NCBI RefSeq assembly: GCF_964204645.1
Contig: NC_134026.1
Span: forward strand, 10,628,450 to 10,692,449
DNA length: 64,000 nt
Origin: Tubulanus polymorphus
Taxonomy: Eukaryota > Nemertea > Palaeonemertea > Tubulaniformes > Tubulanidae
Reading direction: 5' to 3'
Position 1 is the stretch's first letter. Each line of letters starts with the position of its first letter. Positions 47,228 to 57,345 of this stretch are shown here, in pieces. Below the pieces are notes generated by a model. That model worked only from the letters and a program-made list of their open reading frames with translations. It ran no database searches and had not been told where the DNA came from. The position numbers were made by a program, and so were the translations under genes.

Positions 47228-47233
47228 AATAAA
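47228..47233 (+). promoter_or_regulatory. Poly(A) signal AATAAA
   Basis: Canonical hexamer 68 bp after the fucosyltransferase stop codon, followed by GT/T-rich sequence. A plausible 3' end for that transcript. Confidence 0.6.
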
Positions 47234-47239
47234 ACATAT

Positions 47240-48060
47240 CAAAATGAGATTCTCTTCGCACCTTGTGCATCTCAAACAGATCTTGCATAATACTGCAGAA
47301 AAGGTCCATTTTCATGTAGCTGCTCGATTGTGCATGTTATGATGCAGATTTTACAAACTCTCAAATATTTCAGAAATAAGGTATTTTCTATATAAGAGTT
47401 TTGAATTAAAGAATATACACACATGTATATGAAGGTTATAACTCTAGATGTCCGTGATGTCTGAATTTTAGGTTTATTCTTTATCCGAATATTATGTTGT
47501 CTTCGCTTTTGTGTCTAATTTTGTCCAAGTCTCGCTTCATTGAAAATTTTTGTAGAAACAATTTTAAGCCCATTCCTAGGATTGAAGTATATATGGCATA
47601 ACAATTCATGCGGATGGTTCCTCGTGGTTGGAGGCCAAAGCATCCTAGTGTTGAAAAATAACAAAACTTGCGCCCGTCAGTATCCGCCGTAAAAAAACGA
47701 TGTGCGTAACCTGACTTCTTTGAGAAAGAAAAAAATTGACCTTTTTTCTGTGAAATTACCGATGAATTCAATTTTCTGTAAACTATCCATTACTTGTATT
47801 TTTGATCGCGTCTTATTATTGGAGGCTATGCGTGGAGTACATTTCGAAGCGTAAAATATCCAGAAGAAGAGTGTTGCCCGGGTATGGGTTTAATAAGTGT
47901 GTATTTCTTTGTGGCTCTTTGAGTTTTAGCAAACTGACTGTTGCACTTAATCTGTGCATTTTTGGTGGATGGGCTACCCTCAGTTTTTGGTGGATGGGCT
48001 ACCCTCAGAGAGGGTTTCTCCGGCTGTTTCGTACTGCATGCCCATTCCTGTAGCAGCAGT
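47240..48060. other. Intergenic, no gene recognised
   Basis: Contains short open frames on both strands (minus 47481-47771; plus 47802-48053) without recognisable domains or splice context. A perfect 25-bp tandem duplication is at 47959-48008. Confidence 0.5.
47959..48008. repeat. Perfect 25-bp tandem duplication
   Basis: A unit beginning TTTTTGGTGGATGGGCTACC occurs twice head to tail. Confidence 0.95.
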
Positions 48061-48063
48061 GAT

Positions 48064-48107
48064 CTGTAAGCTTACTATGTTGATGCTGTAAGCTTACTAT
48101 GTTGATG
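48064..48107. repeat. Perfect 22-bp tandem duplication
   Basis: A unit beginning CTGTAAGCTTACTATGTTGA occurs twice, only 55 bp from the previous duplication. The second unit abuts the LINE endonuclease fragment. Confidence 0.95.
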
Positions 48108-48300
48108 GACATGAAAGTACTTGATATGAGAATAGGTATCACCATTGATTAGATCGAAATCAATGATACTCGATCTTCCATCCCACTGGTAACAGGCGAT
48201 TTCTCTGAAATGGTCACCAGGGCAACGGCCATTTAGTATATATGTAATGCATAAATTATTGGAGATACACATTTCAAGTATGTTTATGCCCATTAATCGT
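48075..48300 (-). pseudogene. LINE endonuclease C-terminal fragment
   Basis: The minus strand reads GINILEMCISNNLCITYILNG, then RCPGDHFREIACYQWDGRSS and IIDFDLINGDTYSHIKYFHV. This matches the late part of APE endonucleases of many invertebrate LINEs (GxxLLxxC...ILNGR..GD..G.FTCxQWNGxSVVDYxL). It is a solitary fragment, with no RT beside it, and is different from the LINE at 42-45 kb. The flanks are short tandem duplications on one side and an unrecognised frame on the other. Confidence 0.65.
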
Positions 48301-48384
48301 TTTATCTTTGCTCCTCTCTAACGGGTATATCACAGTCTGGTGTATCCATGGACGAATAATCTAGTTTATACGTCCATGGTGTAT

Positions 48385-48651
48385 CTAAGTAATTCGCTTT
48401 ATTAATACTCGTATGTTTTCTTTGTCAATTAAGTTAAATTCATTCACGGGTCTAGCATAAGAATCCCATATAAAATGATAAGATATTTCCAATTTTGAAC
48501 CGAATGTAGAATCAATTGGACTCATTTTACAATAGTAGCAATAGTTAAATAAAGGTTTTTGTCGGATATCATGACTTGTGATAGGCGGGGTATATTTTAA
48601 CAAAATTATCTCAGTAGTAGGTCTTTCAATTACTTTCACCTTATTCTCCAT
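48385..48651 (-). CDS. Unrecognised 88-aa open frame
   Basis: An uninterrupted minus-strand frame from ATG at 48651 (MENKVKVIERPTTEIILLKY) with a CYYC pair in the middle and a basic C-terminus. Average base composition, no family recognised. It may be LINE-derived, given its position just upstream of an endonuclease remnant on the same strand. Probability of being a real gene is low. Confidence 0.25.
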   Translation of the reverse strand: MENKVKVIERPTTEIILLKYTPPITSHDIRQKPLFNYCYYCKMSPIDSTFGSKLEISYHFIWDSYARPVNEFNLIDKENIRVLIKRIT

Positions 48652-48691
48652 ATTTTCCTACGTAAAGTTACTGTACTATATTCCAACGTAG

Positions 48692-50000
48692 TTTTTTTGA
48701 CGCCTAATAAAACGTTACCATTATGAAACCTAAACAATGTTAACCATTCAGCGTCATTTTACAAACGACAACCGTAAATCGATGTGCAAAACGTCACAGA
48801 TTTATGTGTACACATACAAGCTATTTGGCAAAATATTATTGATAAAGATGTAGAATCGCTCCCTGTGATTATATAATGACCTCTATTTGAACGTCGAAAT
48901 GTTATATTGCATTGAATATCATGATAAGAGGTATTGTAATAGTAAAGGATGTATGATTATATCAGGAGCGGCAGGCATAAATAGAAATGATAAGTAAATC
49001 GGATTATTCGGTTAAATGGCGGATGTATACACGATTTGGAAGTCTGATATAAAAGTCAGACCCTGACATGGGGATGCTAGTGGAATGACGAAGCTATCTA
49101 CGATCTGAGTAGGGCCGGCGTGAATTTCATCGGCGGCTACAAGCGGTCTATATAAAAACGTGTAAACAAATAATTTCAATATTCAAATGTTTTAGAAAAT
49201 ATGTTCGATATTAGGGGTATGCAGGTTTCATGAGATTAGCAATCTATAATAACATAGCTGTTCAAGTTCAAGTTCAAGTTCAAATTTATTTCACAGAAAG
49301 CATGACAGGCTATGTACACAGGTTGAGAGAAAACAAACAATAAAATTTACAATTTTTTTAAACAAAGCACAATTATAAAAAGAGAGAGAGAACAGTAGCT
49401 TTCAGTGTGGGCCAAGCAAAGCCTTTAGGCCGCTGTTCCAAGCACCCAGGGAAAAAAACGAAAGGGAAATGAAGGCTCCGCGTCCACTGATGGCATAATA
49501 CTTTATTGATCCTTATTACATTGAAATTCCGGGATGAAATTCCCTAATTCAATAAAGTTACAAATTTTAGAATAAGAAAATACAAAATACAAGACACATG
49601 GGTTATTCATACAGAATAACATGAATAAGTTATTTAAATGACGATGTCTACTTCAACCCAGACTCAAGTCTAGGATATCGAGTGACAGCCAAACCGGGCC
49701 CTTGAAGCAGGGATGAAGCAGACATCAGAAGAGCTCTTTCTTCAACCATGGAGGCAATGAAGTTGCAGACCAGCTTAGAGCAAAAGTGAATCGAAGTCGG
49801 TCACAAGTTGACATTTTTTTTTTTTACTTAGACCAGTCGAAGACTGTATCATCTACCCAATCGTCAAATCTCATAATTCCCCAAATTTCTTAAAACTTCG
49901 ATTTCAAATTTGCAATTCCACATTAGCTTATCCCAGAAATTCTACATTTTTTCGCAGGCGTCAAATAATTTATTAAAGTTAATTTTCTTGTTTGTATTTA
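48692..50000 (+). repeat. Long inverted repeat, left arm
   Basis: Begins TTTTTTGACGCCTAATAAAACG and ends about TTCTTGTTTGTATTTATA. The reverse complement of 57346-58540 aligns along its whole length with point differences and small indels, except for a ~210-bp insertion (49258-49470). It could be one copy of a dispersed transposon or one long terminal repeat of a ~9.85-kb element. No protein-coding signal is visible in the arm. Confidence 0.88.
49258..49470 (-). mobile_element. Non-LTR retroelement 3' end with (TTGAAC)n tail
   Basis: On the minus strand the sequence ends TGAAATAAATTTGAAC followed by TTGAAC repeats (about four units). This is the simple-repeat tail of many LINE/SINE families. 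It interrupts the left arm of the long inverted repeat exactly where the right arm is continuous, so it inserted after the arms formed. Confidence 0.65.
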
Positions 50001-51560
50001 TACTAACGTACGTTTGCTAGTAAGATGAATGCTAATTTTGATTATGATGCTGAATTTTGATCTCAATTGTGGATAAAATTCGCTTTTAATCTTTTTTAAT
50101 CATTATTTATAGTCATTCTACTAAAAAATGTCGATATCAAAAAATCCGTTGCGCACCAAAAGGGCTTTTTGCGTTTTGGCGCGCGGCTATATCATTCAAC
50201 CACGGTAAAACTATATTTTTCAATTTGGAGCGTTGGCCTTTCTTTTAGTTTAATTTGTGTTTGCTTTAAGGCGTCAACAAAGAATACTTTTTGTTTTGGT
50301 CGAATATTTGTTTTTTTTCACCCCACCAAAACGCCAAAATATCCACGGATTGTTTTCAAAATTCGACGTATTTCGTTGTTTTGGTGGTGTCGCGAAAAAA
50401 ATCCATTTTTGGCGTTCTTGCGCCCATATTTGTAGCGATGTCCGAGCTTAAAGATCCCGGCAATCAATCCAGAGACGAATAAATCAACATCCGACCGATA
50501 TCAGCTATCGACAATTCCAGACTCGTTCATTTTCTCATTCTACACGTGACATGACACCATAACTCAGCGGTAATGATATTACATCCCCTTTATTGAAAAC
50601 GATGGAAATGATTATGATGAGATACCATACAACATGATTGCAAATTTTGAATACATGTACACTCACAATTATTCTTCTGTATACCGAGTAGGTTTCGTAA
50701 TGGCTTTTTTATTTTGTGTCGTTCTCCAATAATTTAGTCATTTCCATGAATGAAATTGAAAACTTGACATCGCCCCTCAAACTTGAGATATGTTGTTTCT
50801 TTGGTAGATAGATGTCTCTGGTATGCCATTTTGGATTTCAGCAGCGATGTTTTTTACGAGTGTGAATTTGTCTTCTAAAAAATCAGCATTTGTCAGGTTG
50901 TACGTCAACTCCGTAACGGCAATTTAAGATTGCATAGCGTTTTATTAGAATCTCTTATAATCAAAAATAAAGTATTTCTATCTCATATCAATCATGCTTA
51001 ATCCATTCCAATTTCAAACATATTATATCATTGAGTTGACTTAGATTAACAGCTGTTACGGCCCCCTACCTAAGGGCTAAAGTAACAAAATGACAACTAT
51101 TATTTATCGAAGTTATCTAGTTTCACTAGTATGTGGAATCAGTAATCGCGTGTACATTAACGTAATATTTTTTCAACATTTTAGGATCATAGCACTTTGT
51201 TTCAAAGAGAAAATGTATTTTGATTATTCGTTACGGAGATGTATCATCTGTTACGGAGCTGAATTTGTAACGGAGTTGAGCTGTTAACTTCCATCAAAGA
51301 TTAAACTTTCTTTCAGTAAAAAAGAAAACTTTATTCAATCCATACGGTCACAAAAAATTATTTTAACAATCATTTTAAACATTTTCATTGATGTAACATT
51401 AATACATCAATTTACACATTAAAAAACAGGTTTTTAGAATTTTAGAATTTTTAAACATTTTTAAAAACACTTTTTTTTAACATTGACAATTTTTCAGATT
51501 TCCTTCAAAGAAACAAAAAACAAACAACATCACATTTTTCTGAATATCTGAACATTAATC
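50001..51560. other. Intergenic, no gene recognised
   Basis: A/T-rich DNA. Overlapping plus-strand frames at 50169-50482 show no domain, conserved motif or splice context. A 65-codon plus frame at 51090-51287 likewise. I see no RNA gene. Confidence 0.45.
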
Positions 51561-51769
51561 GAACGCCCACTGTAACCCACAAACTTCCGTTTTATGCGTA
51601 GTGGTTGAACGAACCAGAAGACCAGGGCCACAAGTTATAATGCTACCGTTTAGTATACCCATTCATTCATCTTTTTGGTTACCTCTTCCCAGATTTTCGG
51701 TTCTACATGAAAGTGACGACTGGTAACTGACGAAGGAGGTGGTATTAGAGAATATATGTCTGTATATTC

Positions 51770-52125
51770 ATACCCAACGTCGTTATCGCATCTCTACGAT
51801 TCCACCCGAAGTTTTTCCATTAAGAGTTTGTAAGTTATCAGACAGAGGAAACCGAGGAGACAGGTTTGATTGAACGACCGCTGGTTTCCATTGGGTATCT
51901 AAACTTAACCTTACAACATCACTAGAATTCAATTCAGACAATTTCCTATCATGAAAATATTTCTGCTTCGATAAGCGTTGTAATTTAGACTTGGCAATTT
52001 TTGGCTGACTGGATAACGTAGAAACGATCTAGAAGCTGTCTACCAAACAATAACTCGGCCGCTGATACCTGGGCGCCATCTAACGGAGTGTTTCGGGATT
52101 CCAGAAAATATTATGTGGATCACTG
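51770..52125 (-). pseudogene. Ty3/gypsy integrase C-terminal remnant
   Basis: From 52125 leftwards, in shifting frames: RNTPLDGAQVSAAELLFGRQL, the YRNTPxxGxxxSPAxLLxGR motif after the integrase core. Then KLQRLSKQKYFHDRKLSEL and VVRLSLDTQWKPAVVQSNL, the YDRxxxxLxxLxxGDxVRxQxxxxWxPA block. It ends with a remnant of the NGKxYRRNRRHLR tail (NGKTSGGIVEMR). Only this end of pol is present. It lies about 1.5 kb upstream of HIRA and is a different lineage from the chromodomain element at 60-64 kb. Confidence 0.62.
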
Positions 52126-53580
52126 TCGCTTCTTCTAGCGTCCTTTTTTAGAATTCCCTGTGGTTTTTTCACGAGACGGGAGGAACTTTTCGATAACTTT
52201 TTGGAATTTTACTAAAAAATGGTGCCATTTCAAGCGCATTGAGAGTAAGAAATCTATTCAGGATATATGTTTTCTATCTAATGATGGTATTCTAATTTTA
52301 ATGCCCTTTTTTCATTTTTCCGCGCATATGTGCTCTTTTCACAAAAAATAGTGCCATTTTTTCATATTCTGCCTTTTTAAAACTTTAATTTGCGCCTTTT
52401 TCATTTCGAGTTGAAATTATTTCTATTTGTCGGTTTACCGCTAACGCGTCTTCAAGGTGATTTTTCTCAGAAACAACGTCGGCACTAATTACCCGACAAT
52501 GACGGGGCGGTCTGTGATTCCGGGTTACCTTCTTTCGGAATCGATGCGTTTGTCGTGACTTCTTCTTGCGACTGACCTATAACAATTCACCGAAAAAAAT
52601 GTTTCTATCTGTCCGAAATGTCACGGCAAATTCACAGAGAGTATGGTGTCTCAAACAGTAACTCAGCGTCAGTGGTTTACTATAACGCGTAGTTACTGAT
52701 CGCGCAGGCAAAAGAATCGTTCGTAATCTTCACTCTTACACGAGAGCTTCACAGTAATTTTTGAATTTTTTTCACGATATGGTTCCGTGGCCTTAGCACC
52801 CCCTTCTGCGAGAACAGTTCCCACTAATTTCGTCGGTCCTAAAAGCATCATGTAACAATTAATCGCTGCCTTCGTTTTCTTTCCAAGTTCTGCCGCGTCA
52901 AAAGGATTTACTAGTGCTGTTCCCTAGCTGAGTTAGAACACCCCGGACAAAAATCGCCCAGGGCCCAGTTTCAAGAAAAGTTTAAGCCCTAAATAGTTAA
53001 GTTTGATTTGTTGTACTCATTGAAAACATGATGTAACCGATGGCAAAAATTTAAGTTTTTATGAAACCGAGCCACTGCGGCAAATCGTGATCAGGCCAGC
53101 CGTAGGCATACGTATCTAAGATATCGGGAATTTTACGTCTGGCCCGGAATCAGCCACCATAGAATTATCAGTGTTTTAAAGACTTTAAAATGCATATCCT
53201 TTGCTTGAAATAATCATTAACCAACAAAATCCAATAATAGTAAAATAGTAAAATCTCAAATTGGAAAGGATGTTGTATAAACGTTAGTTGTTGCGATTCT
53301 TGTATTATGAAATTTTGGTGAAATAAAACACAAGCTTGATCGAGGTAAGATTTTTCAAATTTCGACCCAAGCGATGAAAAATGTTTCTCACGATCTGATA
53401 TATCTTCTCATTCAAGAGCGGCGTGGCCCCATTGTTTATCGATGGTTCAGGAGCACGTGCTTTCTGTTTACAAATATATTCTACGTCAGAGGAAACCTCG
53501 AACGCTGAGGGACCTGAAATATCCCTGACCGCGACGGAGAAAGTTGGAACGAATTTGAAAGGATTGTTACTTTTTCTTTG
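52126..53580. other. Upstream region of HIRA, no further gene recognised
   Basis: No exon, RNA gene or repeat recognised. The part nearest 53580 should contain the HIRA promoter and transcription start, but no TATA box or other decisive signal stands out. Confidence 0.45.
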
Positions 53581-53582
53581 AA

Positions 53583-53609
53583 ATGAAAAGCAATATGGCG
53601 TGGACTTAA
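53583..53609 (+). promoter_or_regulatory. Upstream ORF 1 before HIRA
   Basis: ATG AAA AGC AAT ATG GCG then TGG ACT TAA, 27 bp upstream of the HIRA start and out of frame with it. It matters only if transcription starts further upstream. Confidence 0.4.
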
Positions 53610-53618
53610 TTAATATTA

Positions 53619-53639
53619 ATGGTCAACACTAACAAATGA
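53619..53639 (+). promoter_or_regulatory. Upstream ORF 2 overlapping the HIRA start
   Basis: ATG GTC AAC ACT AAC AAA TGA. The stop overlaps the HIRA initiator as ATGA, the arrangement used for termination-reinitiation. A weak context precedes both ATGs. Confidence 0.45.
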
Positions 53640-53672
53640 AACTCTTAAAGCCGAGTTGGGTCACCCATGATG
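53636..53672 (+). CDS. HIRA: HIRA histone chaperone, exon 1
   Basis: ATG AAA CTC TTA AAG CCG and onwards encodes MKLLKPSWVTHDG, the highly conserved N-terminus of HIRA. The exon ends after the first base of a Gly codon at a consensus donor (GATG/GTAAGTT), phase 1. HIRA is the WD40 scaffold of the complex that deposits histone H3.3 independently of replication. The first residues start blade 1 of its N-terminal propeller. Exons 2 and 3 continue the protein in the right order and phase, which fixes this tiny exon. Two short upstream ORFs precede it. Orthologues are about 1000 residues, so only some 7% of the protein lies in the window. Confidence 0.9.
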
Positions 53673-53906
53673 GTAAGTTGTTGACTTGCTTTGTTTGGTT
53701 TATCGCGTTGTGGATGGAAAGACCGAAAGGACAAGAAGAGATGAATTGAATTTGATTTGTAATTTGTTGTATCGCTGGGCTTTTTTGTTGTCGTTGATTG
53801 AGTGATACAAAGGCACTACTCGTCGATGAGCTTGGGATAATCAGTTCCTGGGGTTACTGGGGTTATTGATAATGTATATATGTGGGTTGAGTAATTATAA
53901 CGCAAT

Positions 53907-55412
53907 GAGAAAAATGTCGGCGCCATTGCACTTTCGTACCCCCCTCCCAAAACTTTTTATTTCAGCATATTTATTATCAGGGAGGTCTATAGTTAGTTAC
54001 CTAATCGTTGGTGGTAAGCTTTTTATAATCGGATGGGCTTATACCAACGTTAGGGATGACAAGGACCAAAACACGGTTGAAAAAAGTAACACTTCAAAAA
54101 TATACTTTCTATTCACTTCAGTCCACAATTAATGGCTTAATTCACTAGGCCTAACTAACACAGGTACCTTTCGAAATAATCCAATTTTATGTATGTTTCG
54201 AGTGGTTAATCAACATTATTTTGAGAAATTAATTAATTTCTCCACCAATTTCGCCATTGGCCGCCATTTCTCTGTATTGCACATGTGGCATGATAAGACA
54301 AGGGGACCTACAAGGATTTATATAAAACTTTCATGACGAAACGACAATTTTTATTTTTGATGGTTTTCCAACTTTTATTTCAAATCTTTGTGTTTTCCAT
54401 AACAAATAATGAAATATTAAATTTCTGGTAGGCCTAAAAGAAAAATGTAAATAAGTATTGATTTCTTAATTTTTTTAAATTTCGTCGTTTCGCTTCGTTA
54501 GTTTGTGCTGTTGTCCTCGCCTCAGTCCATAGGTGCCAGCACCTCCAGTGATTTTCAAAATGGCAGCTGTTGACTGGACGGAAATTTACTCTCACTTTAC
54601 GGCCGATTTGCACATGGATTAAGATCGTCAGGTGAGGTGTTATAGGTATCAGACAAACTACGAATCTGTTGTGCGTCGATTACAACAAAAATTAGACAGA
54701 TATCTTAAGAGACAATGAAATGCCAGGAAAATTACTCGTCAGTCAAATTGGCTGACGAAGATTTCATACAAAAATGACCTTCCCATTCCTGACTGTGGTT
54801 TGTGAAAATATCCGATTGTGAAACTAAACCACAGACAGGTTACTGACTAGGAGGTCTAGGGATTCAAAATCAGTGACTTTAGACCCAAAAAACTTACTTT
54901 TTCTAGGTTAAGATTTTGTTATTTTGGGCCCTAAATCGCGTGTAAATTCGCCGATTCGAGACGCCAACAACGCCATATTGGATGTCAATCAAAGTTTCTA
55001 ACCCTCCACTGAAATGTCATGACGTAAAAACTTTGCAAAAACCATGTTTTCAAACATAACCATCTTTGAAAATGACGCGTATGTTTGCATTATTTCCATA
55101 CTTAGCTATTGATTTAAAGATGTTCTGATGAAGAAAAGTCATGCCCAAAAACAAAATTTTGTCAATTCAATGAAATTTATTGACATATTTATTCAGATGT
55201 TTTAGGTGGTAATTAGTGCGGAAACATGGCCGACCCGTCGGTTTGAATCGAGGAAATCGGCCCCAAATTATCAGAATTTTGGCTTGGAAAAAAATTTTTT
55301 TAGTCCAAATATATTTATTTTGACTCTACAGACCTCCCTGATTAATAATAATATACAGAAATAAAAATTTTTGGGAGGGGGGTACGAATGTGCAATAGCA
55401 CCGAAATGTCTT
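53907..55412. mobile_element. Foldback/MITE-like element in HIRA intron 1
   Basis: Arms of about 85-90 bp (53907-53990 and 55323-55412) are inverted copies: GCACTTTCGTACCCCCCTCC at left is matched by the reverse complement of GGAGGGGGGTACGAATGTGC at right. Both continue to TCAGGGAGGTCT. The 1.3-kb interior carries a short decayed plus-strand frame. I found no clear target-site duplication and no transposase. Confidence 0.7.
54560..54718 (+). pseudogene. Short decayed frame inside the intron-1 foldback element
   Basis: MAAVDWTEIYSHFTADLHMD, a TAA at codon 21, then DRQVRCYRYQTNYESVVRRL and a basic helical end before TGA. Coding-like composition continues across the stop. It could be the first exon of the element's own gene or a captured host exon. 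Family not recognised. Confidence 0.35.
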
Positions 55413-55574
55413 GCTGCTCTGGGCTTAGTCTACTAGTACCTAGCCGTCATTCTACAAACAACGTCCATGGTGAAAGTGCTCATATAGGCCTAAGGTTAAT
55501 TTTCGTCCCTCATCTCATTTTGAGGGACGAGGCTTTGAGCGTCTATTTCACCCCTTAAAACACCATCAACTTAC

Positions 55575-56152
55575 CTCTGACCTTTTTAGTGCCCAAAAAT
55601 GTCCAAATTGGCCCGAATTCTGAGTCCTGTAGCTTCCTACTGGTTTGCCATTTCCAATTCGTGATGGGTGTTCTTTGAAAAAAGATCTTTTATACCCGAG
55701 ACAGGTATTCTTGATAAGCCAATTATGAAGCGATTGGCGGCCATCTATGTGTCATCAGTACTCATTCGTAGGTGGGAAAAAGTTTTTCGACATTATATTG
55801 ATACCTAAGCATATTGTGTTACTACAATCAATTGGAAAGTTGTAGCTCATAACATGTTCTATGATTTTGGTGAGTTTTCAGGTCATTGGTTTTTTTATAT
55901 GGCCACCAGGGGGTGCTGAATAATACAATAACTTAGTATTTCTGTATTATATCCATATTAGATTGGTAACGTGGCATATTTTGTTATCACAATCAATTAC
56001 AAAATCGTAGCTGCTGAAATGTTCTATGATTGTGGTGGGCTTCAAGGTCATTGGTTTTTGTATATATGTCCAGGGGCGTTGAATATTGAAATTGTTAGAT
56101 TGTTGAGCATTTGAAACCACTTCCCAAGTGGGCATGGTGTCCCTGGACCCCT
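55575..56152 (-). mobile_element. Solo cassette B outside the array
   Basis: On the minus strand it begins CTAGGGGTCCAGGGACACC, as the array copies do. It has two ~150-bp repeats (GGCCACCAGGGGGTGCTGAA marks one on the plus strand) and the body up to the ACATTTTTGGGCACTAAAAA region. It is truncated at about 55575, so it lacks the microsatellite and 3' hairpin. It is clearly diverged from all array copies and has no satellite beside it. It defines the element's 5' end independently. Confidence 0.82.
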
Positions 56153-56159
56153 AGTTTTC

Positions 56160-57180
56160 AGTCAATATCTGTTTTTAAGTCTCCTCTATTGCTGATTATC
56201 CTCTCCTCTGGCTAAATTCAAATGTTTCTGGTGGTTTTGTAAAATCTGGGGTCAAAAAGAACCCCAAAATTTCGAAATATATTTATCATCTTGGACCTAT
56301 CGACCCCCGATATCATTACGAAGCCCATAACTAACAAATATCTGGATTGCTGCTGGGTTAATGATTCTAGGTAAAAGAAGCTGATAAAACCAATTTCATT
56401 TTGAAGTATTGAGTCCATGTTTCAAGAAAATACCAATGACAGCAAGTTCACTGTGCATGGGGCCAGATTGCAGCCCATAGAGATCCCGGGCTATGGGGGA
56501 CGGGTGTTTATTCAAGGCAAAAAGAAGTGAGCAAAACCAAGTTTATCTTTAAAGCACTGGGTCCATATTTCGAGAAAATACTAATGATAGCGAATAACAC
56601 AATGGAGCCCTGAGGCCTATTAATGGCTGCTGTCTGGGCCCGGGTACATTGAAGACCATGCTGTCATTTGTATTTTTTTCATGTCATATTGTCAATTGAT
56701 ATGAAATTGATTCCAACCATTTTTCTCCTTGATTAAAAGTAAAAGGGACCCCCCCAAAAACATACTGTCTAGGCTGGGGCACAATAACTCTAATGCTTGA
56801 ATGAATCCATTATTCAGAGGTTCGCATTCAAGGGCTTTGTGCACACTTTTTCACCTGACAGCAATCCAGGTATTTTTTAGTTATGGGCTTCATATTGATC
56901 TCAAGACCTCATACTTTGTGTCTCTTCCATTGATTAAAGTGTCCCTTGCTCCTGGTCTAATACGCCTAGGCTTAGGCGCCTATGGATAAGGGGTAAACAC
57001 TCAAGTGCTAGGGATTCAGTTTCAAGTAAAAATTTAGATTTCAAAATCTGTTTGTCACTGTTGTAAAATCATTTACTGAATCCAAATTTGTGCTTTTCTT
57101 GCGACGCATTGGATCAGAAACGTCTTAATTGCCATGAAGAAAAGACTACCTTGCTAACCTAGTTTGTTTCATGATTTTGT
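56160..57180. other. HIRA intron 1, right part
   Basis: No exon or recognisable mobile element. A 62-codon plus frame (56801-56989) has no support. The polypyrimidine tract of the exon-2 acceptor is at the right end. Confidence 0.5.
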
Positions 57181-57190
57181 CTTTTTCTAG

Positions 57191-57253
57191 GGAAGCCAAT
57201 ATTTTCTGTTGATATCCATCCTGATGGAACCCGATTTGCTACCGGCGGCCAAG
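57191..57253 (+). CDS. HIRA: HIRA exon 2
   Basis: Acceptor CTTTTTCTAG at 57181-57190. With the split Gly codon the exon reads GKPIFSVDIHPDGTRF then ATGGQ and ends one base into the next Gly codon at a GTAATT donor (phase 1). This is the conserved first WD40 strand set of HIRA (GKPIFSVDIHPDGTKFATGGQ-type). The exon is 63 bp and the frame is intact. The intron before it is 3518 bp and contains a foldback element and a solo cassette B. Confidence 0.93.
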
Positions 57254-57345
57254 GTAATTCATTTAAGCTATTGCTAGAATTTTATAAGATATGTTTATCC
57301 ATCTTAATGATTTATCTGCCATCTTTCATTACAAACTTGCTTATA

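Noticed and set aside
48330-48390. Short CGTCCATGG/CCATGGACG inverted repeat
   Set aside because: Only a 9-bp arm around a restriction-site-like CCATGG, too short to interpret without other copies.
50169-50482. Overlapping plus-strand frames of 63-88 codons
   Set aside because: Three frames are open over the same pyrimidine-rich stretch, with no motif and no splice signals.
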